Shown here: in pieces, positions 9,955 through 22,214 of the stretch
Numbering within the stretch: the stretch's first letter is position 1
Layout: every line of letters starts with the position of its first letter
NCBI GenBank assembly: GCA_016098155.1
Contig: JAAAJB010000103.1
Location: forward strand, 1,341 to 65,340
Length of the DNA stretch: 64,000 nt
DNA from: Actinomortierella ambigua
Taxonomy: Eukaryota > Mortierellomycota > Mortierellomycetes > Mortierellales > Mortierellaceae
Direction of reading: 5' to 3'
Program-made: the position numbers and the translations under genes
Notes under the pieces: model-generated
What the model saw: only the letters and a program-made list of their open reading frames with translations
What the model was told of the DNA's origin: nothing
Database searches by the model: none

Positions 9955-12474
9955 GAGATCCGATAGCTGAAATAGAATTATGTTGTTTACATCGCTGAAT
10001 CTTTATGCGTCGCTGACGTTGAGTGGGTTGGGTGCAAGTCTAGAGTCTTAGAGCGGAGGGGAGTGAGTGAGGGAGGGAATGAAGCGTCATTCTTTCCACT
10101 TGCAGGTACCTTTAAACACATTTGTGGGTTCTAATACTGGGCTGTGCAATTTCAACTAAAATACAGCAGATGTGTAAAGTTAACCAAAATCATGCTGTGG
10201 CACCGACATGAACGACCATTGTAAAAACGTCCGAGTCGCTTGGGAGCGAAGGCTGAAGCGATTGACTTTTTGCAGCGTTTGATTTGTCTGAGCGGGGATT
10301 CATTTCTTTAATTCTCTCTCTTCTTTTTTTTTTTTACGACTTGGGCTGCTCTGCAAAGACTAACTTGTTTTCTTTCGGCTGTGCAAGGTACTATATAAAA
10401 TGAGCACGCACAGCACCTGACAAGATTCATCACAGCAGCTTTGCAGTGTTGACATCGTGACTATGACTTGAGTGAGGGAGAGGAGGGGGGGAAAAGGTAA
10501 AGCGTGAGAATATCCAACTTCAAGCGTGTCTTCCCCCCGTCCCCTATCTAAACCCATGCTTTGACTGGCCAGTCAGCGGGCGTGGGCAACTCTCGCGGCT
10601 TCGCAGTGGTCAACAACACGCATGCATCTTGCTCCTTTACTACTACACATGCCGAATGAATAGCCCTCTCTTTCTTCTACAGCAGGTGGTGGGCATTTGC
10701 TCTGCACAATAATGCTTAGCCCAGATTTTCGCTGACAGAAGACAAAGAGTCCAAGTTGGGGAAGATCGCTCCATTTTGTGGCTGCTAATGTGTGTCTGCA
10801 CTATGACAAACTGCAAAGAACTGCAGGGCATGGACAACTATGGACATTCTCGAGAGGTAGAGTGAGAGAGATGACTAGTGATGAGATAGGGAGGCCCGAA
10901 CAAAAATGACGAGCCCTGGAGGGCTCTGCATTTTGGGAGAGACCCTGTTGTTTTCTTTTCCTCCTTCACCCCCTTCACTATGAACCATGTTGCAGCCCAA
11001 TACATGAAGGCGAGATTGCGACAGATGACTGAGGGTCAATGAATGGTGTTTTGAGAGCTGCTTGTTTGTTTGTTTGGTGTTCGCGTTTTGTTGCATGTTT
11101 TTTTTTGTGTCGTTTTGTTTAGTCTTCTAGCATCACACTCTCTATCCCCGAGGGTGCAGCTGCTGTCCACATCTAAATCCTACTGGAAATGCAATGGATG
11201 GCACGAGCGATGCTGTGAAGCTGTGTGGGCAATTCGGCCACAGTGGTGTTAAGAGGGGGGTGCCCTGCTCTGTAAGGTTACAAGCAGATTTCAGAAGCTC
11301 CCAAAGAGTGTCTACAGGGACTCGGCGCAAAAGAAGAGAAACAGATGAATGGCCCATCAACTTTATTGTTCGAAGGTACCTTCATCTGTACAAGATCCAC
11401 TCGCAACATTCTGCGTGTTGCTTCTGTCTCCTCTCTCGTCGACCCTTCCCTTACTCTCGTGAGCGTTGGTCTCGTAGCACACACAATCCATTGATAGTGT
11501 GTTAGGCGAGTTCCCGCTGCAGTGTATTTTGAGCAATAGGGAGGGCATTGAATGAAAAAAAAAATATGTAATCCAAAGGAACAGTCGAGAGCATGTCAGT
11601 TGGCCCTTGACAAGATTCAGTCTACTGCTTCAGTGGCTGTAGTTCTGGTTAGGGTGGGGCAGTAACAACGACAGCTCTGGGACTCGGTCGTGCTCCGTTT
11701 TCCCCTTTCAAGGAATGCTCTCTGTCCGATTATTCGTCTCAAAATACATATCTCTGGTAAGAAGGTCAGGGATTGCCCTCCTCTCTTCCCCTCTTTCAGT
11801 AGGGCTATGGCAACATTGTCGGAGAGGGATCGAGCGGAGAGGCAAACAGCCAAGCAGAGGATCGAGGAGAGACGAGGCGAGAAAAGAGAACACGAGCGAG
11901 TAAGAGGTCCACCTTGGTGAAGGAGGAGAAAGAGGAGGAGCACTCATTCTCATTCGCACAATCTCTCCTCTCCTCTCAATCTCTCATTCTCTCATTTCAA
12001 CTCTTGTTTGTCACCGCACTGCAATCAGCTTGCTCCCAACAACACAAACATATACACACCACGCACACAAACACACACAAATCCCTCTTTCTCGCTCACT
12101 CTCACTCGCACTCTCACTCGTACTCGCACTCTCACTCGTACTCGCACTCTCACTCTCACTCACTCACTCACTCTCTCCCCCACCCTCCCCACTCAAAACG
12201 AGCCAACGGCTGTTCTTGACTTTTCACACACTCCTCGTTTTCTCCCCTCCAGTCACTTCGTCTTGCCCTTCCCACAAAACCTCCTGCACATACAGACTCT
12301 CTCTCTCCTTTTCCCTCCCTCCGTGCCTTGGCCTCTCCCATCATCACCTTCCACCGAGTCGCCCTGCACTCAAATCCATTGATTTCATTCTCCTTAATCC
12401 AGCCGCTACCAACCCTGGCGTAAAAAGCTTCATTCTTCGTCTCCCCCCGTCCTCCGGGAGCATCCTTCAGCACA
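9955..12474. other. Long intergenic region upstream of the zinc-cluster factor
   Basis: About 2.5 kb. No convincing gene in either strand: the frames at 11194-11505, 11617-11943 (-) and 12008-12530 come from low-complexity sequence. From about 11,940 to 12,470 it is strongly CT-rich, the usual look of a long fungal 5' leader, and ends at the ATG at 12475. Confidence 0.6.
12091..12176 (+). repeat. CACTCT/CGTACTCGC short tandem repeat in the 5' leader
   Basis: Imperfect tandem repeats with an 18-base unit reading roughly ACTCTCACTCGTACTCGC, about three copies, then degenerating to (CACT)n. It lies about 300 bases upstream of the transcription factor ATG. Confidence 0.8.
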
Positions 12475-15400
12475 ATGCACAGCACGGTCAACCAGGCAAA
12501 GGCCTTTTGGTGAGTGTTCCTTGCACGTAGAACTCCACTCCCCTGGTTGCACACAAAAGGTGCTTTCAGGCACCATCACCTCTCTCTATCACCTGGTATC
12601 GCCATGTCTTGCCCACTCCACAACATGTCCACTCCCCCGCCTGGCCTCGTCGATTCTTCCCCTCCTGGCCAGAGAGTGGGTGCCCCCCCCCACCGTTTGT
12701 TGACTCTAAAGAGGATACTAATGGCGCTTGCCTCGTTACTGTCTTGGGCACGGTGGTGCTTTGCACTGTCTCCCTTTCCTGATTGTCCTTCCAACTTATA
12801 ACAGGTCAAGCCTGCCACAACAACAGCATCAGCCGCACCAAGGAATTACCCCTGCACCTACCATTCGGCCCAGGGCCTCCAATAGTTTCAGCAACGGCTT
12901 TCCACTCTCTCCCACCAATGCTAGACCTTCCACTCTCCCCCTTTCTCCTCCCGCAATAGCCGCGCGTGCCCCCGCAGCATCAATGTCGCCTCCCTTATCC
13001 ACAATCCCTCCCGCCAGCCCTGCACCGTCTACCTTCTCTATCAACTCCACAGCGACCAGCGCTACAGTACTCGGCGAGAGGAAGCCGCCGAAGAAGCCCA
13101 CGAAGCGCATTCGCATTGCAACAGCATGTATCAGTTGTCGCCAAAAGAAAATCCGCTGCGATGGTCAGCATCCTTGTGCCCACTGTGAGCGTGTCAAGAC
13201 AACATGTACCTATCCCGTCGCCTCCAAGCCGGCCAATCAAGAGTACGTAGAGACGCTTGAGAACCGCCTGCGAAGCGTCGAGTCTCACCTGCAAGGCCTC
13301 CTCTCTCGTGGATGGGGCAAGACCCCCGGCATCGATAACGATGTGCATGATCTCTCCGACGACAATACCGACATGAGCTCCCCATATACCCCCGTCACTC
13401 CTCCCCAGGATGGGACTCCTGCCATCTACCCGAAGCATTCTGGATCCCTCATCCGTCAGTATGTTCTCACCAAGCAGATTTCAGGCACTAGTAACACCAG
13501 CTCTCGAGGTCGGCGCCACTCCAATGCCTCGTGCGATGCAGGGATTGACTCTGGAAGCGAATCATCAGGCGCAGCAGACGACTCGATGGATATCCTTGGT
13601 TTCTTGATGGGCGACCTCAAGGTTAGTCGCGATGGCGCCGCGCAGTACATACCCAGAGTCCAGGACACGCAAGAAAGGTCGTATGGTGATACCCGAGCAT
13701 ACAATGGTGAGGTGCCACTCTCACCGGCATCCATCAAAGCATCTCATGCCAATCCTGACTGGGGAGACCGCGAAGCCCCGCGTGCCTTTATGCTGCCACA
13801 AGTTTTGCTGCCATCACATGCCATCGCTGCTTTGCTCGACATCTACTTCAATAGCGTCCACACGTTCCTGCCTGTCCTCCACAAACCGTCCTTCATGACC
13901 TTGTGTGGAGATGGCGACTTTAGTGTGCCTCCGTTTCTGCTCATGTGTATCTGTGCCGTCGCTGCGCGACATGCTACCGAGGCCGAGTTGAGCGAGATTC
14001 CCGAACTGGTCAACCTGCAGCATCACGCGCTGTATGACCATGCACGCACACTCCTCGACACATATATTGACGTGCCGCGACTGAGCACTGTGCAGGGCCT
14101 CTTACTCCTTGCCTTCTACCAGACCAAGGAGAAGCGGCCGGGCCATTTCTTCCGTATCCGCATGTACCTGAACCAGGCGACGCGCATGGCCCTTGACATG
14201 GGCTATCCCCGCACGCTGCGCACGCTCAAGGACAGTCCACTATCGCGCAACGGCACTGGCCAGAGTACCCTCTCCAAAGTCGGTGACGCACCGGCCAAGG
14301 ACACGCCCGAGAAGCGAGCCATTCTCCACCTCGAGTGTCGGCTCGCCTGGCTGGGCTGCTATTTTCTCGACGGCCTGTCGAGTAGTATCATGGGCCAGGA
14401 CTATTGCGTCCAGAGCGTGACGCTCGACACGCGCCAGCTCATCAAGGAGGCCAACTTGTTGATCGACACCGTGCAAGGCGCTACACTCGTCTTTTGGTAT
14501 CACCACCTAGAGCTCATCTCCATCTGCCGTCGGGTATGCGAGTTTTACCGATCGGTCCCCAAGGCGCGACAGCTCGGCAGTGGCATGCTGACGAACCCCA
14601 TGTTGCTCGAAATCAATGCTACCCAAGAAAACTGGCTGTCCTCTCTACCTGCTCATCTGGTCCTCGTTGACAATACGCTGCCCTCGTATTATACACTCTA
14701 TCTCCATCGGTTCTACTATAGCCATCGCCTACTGCTCTACCGCCCATTACTGACGTCCAAGCAGCTAAGAGGAGTTGCCGACGACCCAGCCTCAGCCTTA
14801 TCGATCTCGTCTCAGGCAGCATGCAAATTGACGTTGATTGGAGAGACCATCTTCCAAAACTACTCGTGGCCCTGGCCGGGCTGTGGGCTGTTTGCTTACC
14901 ATATGCTGCAGGCCATCGAGGTGCATTTGTTCTTGATGGTCACTCAGTCGTCGGATGAAGCCCAGCAGTTTTATCGCCGAACGCTCGAGCTCCTGAAGGG
15001 CTATCTGAGTCTAGCCAAGCTGCCAAGTCTTGAGAAGGATGTCGCTGCTATGGAGGAGATGGTCACCAAAGTCGTGTTTGCTACACAACAGCAAGATCAA
15101 TCACAGCAGCAGGCCTTGGGTGATTCCTTCCAGACCGGTGCACAGAGCTTGCCTCCGCTGGCCATGGATACACGACAGGGCCCTGTCCTTGGCTCCTTCT
15201 CATCCTCTTCGGCTGTCGATCAGCAGAACAGCGTCGTGACCCCTACTGGCGAGGACGCCATCATGTTTTCGCCGTCCATGTCGGCAAGCGTGTATACCCC
15301 TGGTCTCTTCCAGACTGCGACGGCCGCGAATGGGTTTGCCGCAGGCCTGGATTCGATCGACAGCGTTTACGACCCCACAGGCTCAATGTCGTTCGGCATG

Positions 15401-16512
15401 ACGGCGACACCGACCCCCAACACAATTGCGCCGCAAGCGTTGCTGCCCTCGACAACCACCCCTTACTCTTTGGCCTTCAACCAACCGCAGACGTTGCATC
15501 CAAGTGGTGTCCATGCCAGCCATCTCGGAGTGCCCATGGGCGATCTGCTTGGTCTTGGCAACCTGAGCGGTTTTGGCGGTACCAACGACAACAACAACAA
15601 CAACCACATGGGCACCGCCTCCATGGCTCCCTCCATGGCTTCCACGACGCTCCACGCGGGTTCCACTCACTCCATTACACCACCCACTTCCTCGTCTTCT
15701 TCGTTTGGAGCGGTCGCTGCACCTCAACCCAACAGCCACAAGCGGAGCCTTGTGCCACCCCCCAAGCCTGGAAAGCGACTGCTTCCGCAGTCGACCGGCT
15801 CGAGCTCGTCAACCGCCACACAAGGCGGTAGTGCGAATGCGCCTCCAGTGCCTCGCAAACCCGCAAGTCTCAAAAGTGATGGTGGAAGCACCACTAGCAG
15901 CAGGGCTACTACAGTGAGTGCTGGGCCGCGCTGGATTGCACCTCGACCCATGGGTCAACCAATCACCATTTACCAACAACAACAACAACAAGCTCAGCAG
16001 CAGCAGCAGCAGCAGCAGCATCAGCAACATTCATACCATCAGCAAAACCAAAGCACATCACCCGCTGTCTCCATGAACAATGGCAACGGTCAGCCGGTGT
16101 TCCTTATGCAACCCAACAGTGGCTCGACACGCCCACTACCAAAGGTTCTGCCTGCGCAGCCGAAGCTGTACGGCATGGGCGCCATGGTCAACACGCTCGG
16201 CGTTGAGCCCAACAAGCATCCGATTCCCGAAGAACCTGCCTTTGTTCCTGGCACTTGGGATCGAAGCGCCTACTCACCCATCGACCCCAATTCGGACTAC
16301 TTCCAAGGTAGGATTTTTTTTTATTGTCTACCATTCTCCGCTCCTTCCCCCCTCTTTGCAACCAACTGCTTGCAGTTTTTTTGTAGGATGAATGGTTGCT
16401 TTGAAAACTAACGGCATTGCTAATTTCTTCTTTTTTATTCGCACCCATGTTGTCCTCAGTAGGCACGCAGTACTATGATGCCACGACTCAGCAACGACGC
16501 CAAGTCATCTAA
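12475..16512 (+). CDS. Zn(II)2Cys6 fungal-specific transcription factor
   Basis: Three exons, 12475-12509, 12805-16307 and 16460-16512, give 1,196 residues. The first exon codes MHSTVNQAKAF and splices in phase to SSLPQQQ; the last adds GTQYYDATTQQRRQVI. Residues about 119-146 hold the binuclear zinc cluster (CISCRQKKIRC then CAHCERVKTTC: six cysteines with family spacing), followed by a short coiled linker. Residues about 350-710 match the fungal_trans middle homology domain: FNSVHTFLPVLHKPSFM, a GLLLLAFYQTKEKRPG helix, ATRMALDMGYPR. The C-terminal 450 residues are disordered, with Ser/Thr, Asn and a polyQ run near residue 1066, likely an activation region. It is a nuclear DNA-binding regulator; its targets cannot be read from the sequence. 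Confidence 0.9.
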
Positions 16513-16913
16513 AAACTCCTTATTGCGATCTCTTGTTGTCCTTACTACTGTGTTTTCTTTTTTTTTCAGTTTTGTAACGATATCCATCACTTTGTCATCC
16601 ATGCCCCTCATCAAGCTTATGTATAATATACCCCCTCTTGTTCCCAAACGCAAAGACACTTGTGCCATGTAGTCGTTCGCCACTACCAACATATTAGGGG
16701 AGGGGAGAGTGTTTGCGCAGAAAAGCATTGAGCGTGTGATGTGGGGAGGAAGATTGCTGGACTAAAAAGAAGTCGCTTCGCAGTTGACACCACGCAGCAA
16801 TGATTGGGTTCTTTTCCTCCCCGCGAAGAAGCTGACTCTCAATTATTTCCATAGAAGAACAAATAGGACCAACAATTTGTTTTTTGGTATTTTTTTGTTT
16901 TTTAACTCCTTTT
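16513..16913. other. Convergent 3' region
   Basis: A 401-base gap between the ends of the transcription factor (+) and the ferredoxin (-). AT-rich with T-runs; nothing else is seen. Confidence 0.6.
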
Positions 16914-17943
16914 CTAATGGTGCTTCGGCTTGGCGCCATCGACATACATATTCCTTGTGGCGGAGGGCATGCGTGCCGTGACGCCATCCAGGTCCTTGTT
17001 CATGATGACCTGGCAACCCAATCGGGACGTGTCTGTGAGGCCAAAGGCCAGATCGAGCATATCATTTTCCTCGTCACAGGGCTCCTCCAGCTTGTCAAAC
17101 GATGCCTCGTCCAGGATCAAATGGCACGTCGAACACGCCAGAGAGGCCTCGCAGGCACCCTCCAGATCAAGATCGTTTGCCCATGCAACGTCCAACAGCG
17201 ATTCGCCCTCGTGCGCCCGCACCGTCACCTTTTCGCCATCCTGCGTGATGAAGTTGACCTCGAAGCCTTCGTTGGGTCCAGGGCGCTTGCGCTTGGAGTG
17301 AAGTAGTGCTAAAAAAATAAAAAAAAATAGAGTCAAAATAAAAACGAGATAGGGTAAGTGAGTCAATTTTCAAATAAGAGGAAGGGAGGAACCCAAAGGG
17401 GGTGGGGGCAAGGGGAAGATTGACTTTCGAGCTAGTCGTTCTGTTCCCCAGCTACACAATGAGGAGGAGCGGGGACAGGCGGGAGCTGGTTGGAAGTAGG
17501 ATTGGTTTTTCTTTCGATCCAGGGCCTCTCTGGGAAAAAAAAGGGGGGGGGGAGTTGCAAGCGCAGCAGCATGGCGTCCAGGAGCAAGGGCATACTCAAG
17601 ACAGCATACCACATATTGCGATGCACAAGTCCCCTGATCAGCTTCGCCATTGATTTCCTGGTCGCATCTTCGGTGGCGCACATCGGCGCCATAAGACCCA
17701 TGCCATGAAACAATGTGGACCCAGAGACTGGCTGAGCTCAAGGTATTTCGATTCATTACCAGAAGTTGTAGAGAATGGAGCAAGAGAATTCCTTTGAGAG
17801 CGGAACAAGCCGGTAGTAGGTGCCGAGAAAGACGTTGTGGTTGGTGTCCGAGAGATCTGGAGGCGGCGTCCGGCGTGTGCGAGGGTTGATGTCCGGGTCA
17901 ATGCCTGTCGGGCCGAGGCCAATGCTGGTGCTGTGAAGAACAT
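16914..17943 (-). CDS. YAH1: Mitochondrial adrenodoxin-type [2Fe-2S] ferredoxin
   Basis: Two exons, 17943-17760 and 17308-16914, joined in phase 1, give 192 residues. Exon 1 is an Arg/Ser/Thr-rich mitochondrial presequence (MFFTAPALASARQAL). The mature domain carries the cluster ligands Cys114, Cys120, Cys123 and Cys160 in C-x5-C-x2-C...C spacing (GACEASLACSTCHLIL, RLGCQV), and the family blocks EENDMLDLAFGLTDTSRLGCQ and a C-terminal MPSATRN. Family knowledge: YAH1-type ferredoxins pass electrons from ferredoxin reductase to iron-sulfur cluster assembly and haem A synthesis in the matrix. One oddity is a Glu-Ala-Ser-Leu loop where most homologues have Gly-Gly-Ser. The 451-base intron contains only noise frames. 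Convergent with the upstream transcription factor. Confidence 0.93.
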
Positions 17944-19032
17944 GCTGACCGAATGTGTATATGTAGTGAGGAAGAAGGTGAGGAAGTGAGTGGGGAGGTG
18001 ACAAAACAAGTAGGGGAATAGTCTTGTTCAACGTTTTTTTTTCCACCACCCAACCTAACTCAACAAGGTTCCACCGAGTGCGATTTTTTTTTTTGCAGGC
18101 ATGTTATTTCCAACCACAACAAAATCTGTAATGCCCGGCAGAACAGCATTCTTGATTCCTGATGTTCCATGACAACGCGCGTGTGGAGAAACGCGAGTTC
18201 TGAACGTCTAGCATGTACGCAAGGCTGCTGCGGGTCTTCAGGAATCATTCCCGGTTTCGCGAGATGATATAGTGTACACACACATAGCCTGCTGGTGAAG
18301 ACATGGAAGGACCAGGGGCTTTTGCCCAGTTTCACGTGGAAGTGTGCCTCTATTCGCGCTCTCCAAGATATCTTGGATCCATAGAACTATGGAAGGTAGG
18401 GGTAGGAGAGAGGGGGGCTAAAGTGAGATACACATTGTCGCAAGGATATCCCCCAGATGTGGCGAACAATGTTCCCCACAGATGCAGATGTATCCACTTG
18501 AATTCTGGAACTGGCTCTCTAAGGTTCGAAACGAACAAAGTGGAGTATCTCGGCTGGATCCAGCAGTTGTATGCAGGGTGATAGGACAAACATGCGGGGT
18601 AGCGTGCCAGGGTAGTGGTGCGTGTGCTTGGTGGTGAAACAGGTGTTGTCAGCAATTGTGTACAAACTGCAGTTTGGGCACATGGGGCGAGGGGGGAGGA
18701 GACTGGCCAAAGGTGACAGGTGATAAGGATGATCCCGCCTTGGAGCCCGAGAAATAAGGTCAAAAACGTGGTTGCTGGCTCCGACAGAAGAGGCGAAGAG
18801 AGGAGTACTTGGGGACTTGTACGCCGTACGGTACCCACTTTGCTTTGCATGACGCAAAGGACTGATCGGAGGGGCAGGGGACTTTGAAGCGTGGATAAGG
18901 TGAGCAAGTCGCTCAAGTCCCGTCCTGTCTCTCGTGCTACCCCCTCCCTTTCTCCCTCCCCCCCCCCTTCCCAACTTCCTCTTTCTCTTCATCCGCTTCC
19001 AATCCACCATCTCCTCCTAATCACCACTAGAC
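17944..19032. other. Divergent promoter region between YAH1 and the NADH dehydrogenase
   Basis: About 1.1 kb. The overlapping minus frames at 18350-18916 and 18519-19010 have no domain pattern. A CT-rich stretch (18920-19030) forms a typical leader for the ATG at 19033. Confidence 0.55.
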
Positions 19033-19576
19033 ATGTCATTCTTCAGAGGTAATGAGACTACTGGGCAAGACACCTGATCCAAGCTCCTCAACATACGGCA
19101 GCCTCCGATTCAGAGATCTGCATGACGCTGACACGGCCTGGAGAAACAGTGCAGGACGCCATTCGGATCAATCAACCTTGTTAGCACGGCTCCAGAAATT
19201 GCAGTTTATGGATCGAGCACCCCTAAACTTTTTCTCATTGCTGCTTGAGGACAGGGCAGAACCATTCTTGGCGTTTCCTGATCAGAGTCCGACCATCACG
19301 ACCTTCTAGACACGTCATGCGTGCTTTCTTTCTCTGTCTCTCTCTTCTCTTCCATTGGTCCTGGAGCTTTACCATTGCTGGTGATGGAGATCGGCAACAC
19401 AGCAATGGGCTTTTTCGCCTCTTGTTTTTATCGACAGAATACTTATCAGTCACTTCAGTCACTTATTGCGGAGATCTATCTGTTATCACCGGGCCGTTAT
19501 CGCTCTTCAGGGCCCGATTTTTCGTTTGAACCAGCGCAACCGTCTACTTGCCAGCATTCTATTTCTTTTTCTTGGA

Positions 19577-19616
<40 letters not shown>

Positions 19617-22214
19617 AAAGGCACGACGAAGGAGTCGTAGCGTGGGACTTGGACCCCTCAGAAATACTCGGCTGAACAACACGGATAACGAAGGATGATG
19701 GATCGTCAACAAATTTCGGCCTTTCGGAGTCACCCCCGAGATTGCAACATTCGCACGCCACTTCCTCCTCCCCCTTTCATGGCCGTGGGTACAATTGAGC
19801 CGGGAGTGTGTGTATCCGCCCCGAAAAAAAAAACTTGTTATCGATGCGTGTGTTATTCATGATGTCACTCTGCCATCGTGCAATTGCAATTACATATACT
19901 ACTAGCTGCTAGGGCTGCGCGTGTCGTAGCGCCACGGATTACTCCTCGCCTGTACTCTACTGCCACCAATAATGCCGGTGCCACTGCGGCCTCTGCTGCC
20001 TCCAAGGCCACTGTCCCCCCACCACCTCCTCCCAAGCGCTGGTCGCGCCTCCGCGCGTTCAAGCGCGTGGTCCAGGTCGGTGTTGTTGCTACTGCTGCCT
20101 ACGCTGCCTACGGTAACTACCTTTTGTGTGATATTCTATACTGACAGCCCCCATGCCTGTGATAGCGAAAGAAGGTGGGAGACTGTTGGCTGATGGATGA
20201 GCATTCTATTCTGTTCTTGTAGACATTTATGAGAAGCGTCACCCCCACGATCAATTGCCCTTTGATCCCAAGAAGCGCACGATTGTTATTCTTGGATCTG
20301 GATGGGGTGCGGTGTCGTTGCTGAAGAAGATCAACACTGATGATTACAACGTGGTATGTTGTGGACATTAGTTACTTTGCTAGTCGCACTTATTTTTTTT
20401 TCAAACACACGTCACTAACGACACTATCGTACTATTTGAAATAGGTGGTTGTCTCTCCTCGCAACTACTTCCTGTTTACGCCACTGCTGCCAAGCTGCAC
20501 AGTCGGCACGATTGAGTTGCGGTCGATCATGGAGCCCATCCGGTTCATTACACGCCACAAGAGCCGAAATGTCAAATTTTATGAGAGTGCCTGTACAGAC
20601 GTCGATCCTGAGAGCAAGACTGTTGTCATTTCAGGTACCGAACAATGAAGGAGAGAGAGAGAGGAGTACATTTGATAAGAGTACATGTGCTCGGTGTACT
20701 TTATGGAAAGCATGGCGCTCACACTCCACTCTGACTCTCTTACATGATACCCTTATTTCTGCCTTGTAGATGTCTCCGACATTAAGGGCTCTGTTCAGGA
20801 CACTACGATTCCCTATGACTATCTCGTTGTTGCCGTCGGCGCTGATAACCAGACGTTTGGCATGGCCGGTGTCCGGGAGTACGCATGTTTCTTGAAGGAG
20901 ATTTGGGATGCCCAAAAGATTCGTACTCGTCTTATGGATTGTGTAGAGTCTGCTGCATTTGCTCATCAGGCGCCTGAGGAGGTCGAGCGGTTGCTGCGCA
21001 TGGTGGTCGTGGGCGGTGGCCCTACGGGTGTTGAGTACGCTGCAGAGCTTCACGACTTTTTGAAGGATGATCTGCAGCTGTGGTACCCCGAGTTGGCCGA
21101 TAAGCTCAAAATCACGCTGGTCGAGGCACTGCCCAATGTGCTGCCCATGTTCTCGTCTCAGCTGATTAGCTACACTGAGCGCACGTTCAAGCAGAACAAC
21201 ATTGAGGTGCTGACCAAGACGATGGTGAAGGAGGTTGGCGACAAGGCAATCAAGGTCCAGAACGCGGACAAGGAGATTGTGTCGATTCCTTATGGCCTGC
21301 TTGTCTGGGCCACTGGTAACTGCCCTCGACCTCTGGCGAAGAAGTTGATGGCCCGTCTCAAGGAGACGCAGACTTCGCCCCGTGGTTTGTTGGTGGATGA
21401 CTACATGCGCGTTGCTGGTGCGCCAGACGTCTATGCTATTGGTGACGTCACATTCTCCAAGTACGCACCAACTGCCCAGGTCGCTACACAGCAGGGCAAG
21501 TACCTCGCCGATATCTTTGAGAGTCTGGCCAGGATAGACGAGGGCAAGAATGTCAAGATCTCGCCGTTCGCGTACACCCATCAAGGTTCTTTGGCGTAAG
21601 TGGCTTGTTCATCTTTCCTACATGGGTGTCTATGGCGGTGGAGTCTCTAGATATGGGGGGTTGTGTACATTTATTGTACACACAGATCGACAGCCCCGAA
21701 CCTCGCCCTCATCCTTTCCCCCGCAATTTTTCTTTTGTTGTGTGTTTTGCAATGTTCGTGCACCGGTACACTTTCCCAAGTACCCATGCACGATGACTAA
21801 CACCCTTGCCCTGTCGCCGACCTTTTTTGTTTGGCTGCTAAACTGTTTGTACTAACCACCCCGATCCCTCTTTCTCCCGCCTCCCTCTGTGGGCCAACTT
21901 TAGATACATTGGCTCGGACAAGGCCATTGCTGACCTCCCCTTCTTGAACGGCAATGTGTCCGTTGGTGGCGTCGCCACCTTTGTCTTCTGGCGATCTGCC
22001 TACATTTCCAACGTAAGTTTTCTTTGATATCGGTGACTAAACAGGTTCATGCAAAGGCTACGGATGAGGATCCGCGGTTTTAAAGCTGGTGTCGCTTTTT
22101 TTTTTTTTTTTTTTTTTTTCAATTCAATAGATGTTCTCGTTCCGTAACCGATTCCTGGTCGTTGGTGATTGGGTCAAGTCGAAGATCTTTGGTCGAGACG
22201 TGAGTCGAGAGTAA
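19033..22214 (+). CDS. NDE1: Alternative (type II) NADH:ubiquinone oxidoreductase, mitochondrial
   Basis: Seven exons in phase: 19033-19048, 19906-20112, 20223-20353, 20445-20634, 20770-21595, 21904-22012 and 22131-22214; 520 residues. The 16-base first exon (MSFFR) splices to [16 protein letters not shown], giving a textbook presequence. The choice of this distant ATG rests on phase and on that presequence. A helix ([16 protein letters not shown]) precedes the catalytic part. Two dinucleotide-binding motifs are visible: [13 protein letters not shown] (FAD) and [16 protein letters not shown] (NADH). The C-terminus ([20 protein letters not shown]) is the family's membrane-binding end. No EF-hand insertion is seen. 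These enzymes oxidise NADH without pumping protons. Whether it faces the matrix or the intermembrane space (NDI or NDE) cannot be settled here; the helix after the presequence favours external. Confidence 0.9.
19579..19615 (+). repeat. (GA)n microsatellite in intron 1 of the NADH dehydrogenase gene
   Basis: A near-perfect GA run inside the unusually long first intron (19049-19905). Confidence 0.9.

Noticed and set aside
18350..19010. Overlapping minus-strand frames of 163 and 188 codons between YAH1 and the NADH dehydrogenase
   Set aside because: They overlap in different frames, lack conserved blocks and lie on the antisense of a CT-rich leader.
20631..21584. 317-codon minus-strand frame opposite the NADH dehydrogenase
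   Set aside because: It is antisense to exon 5, whose plus-strand translation contains the enzyme's nucleotide-binding motif.
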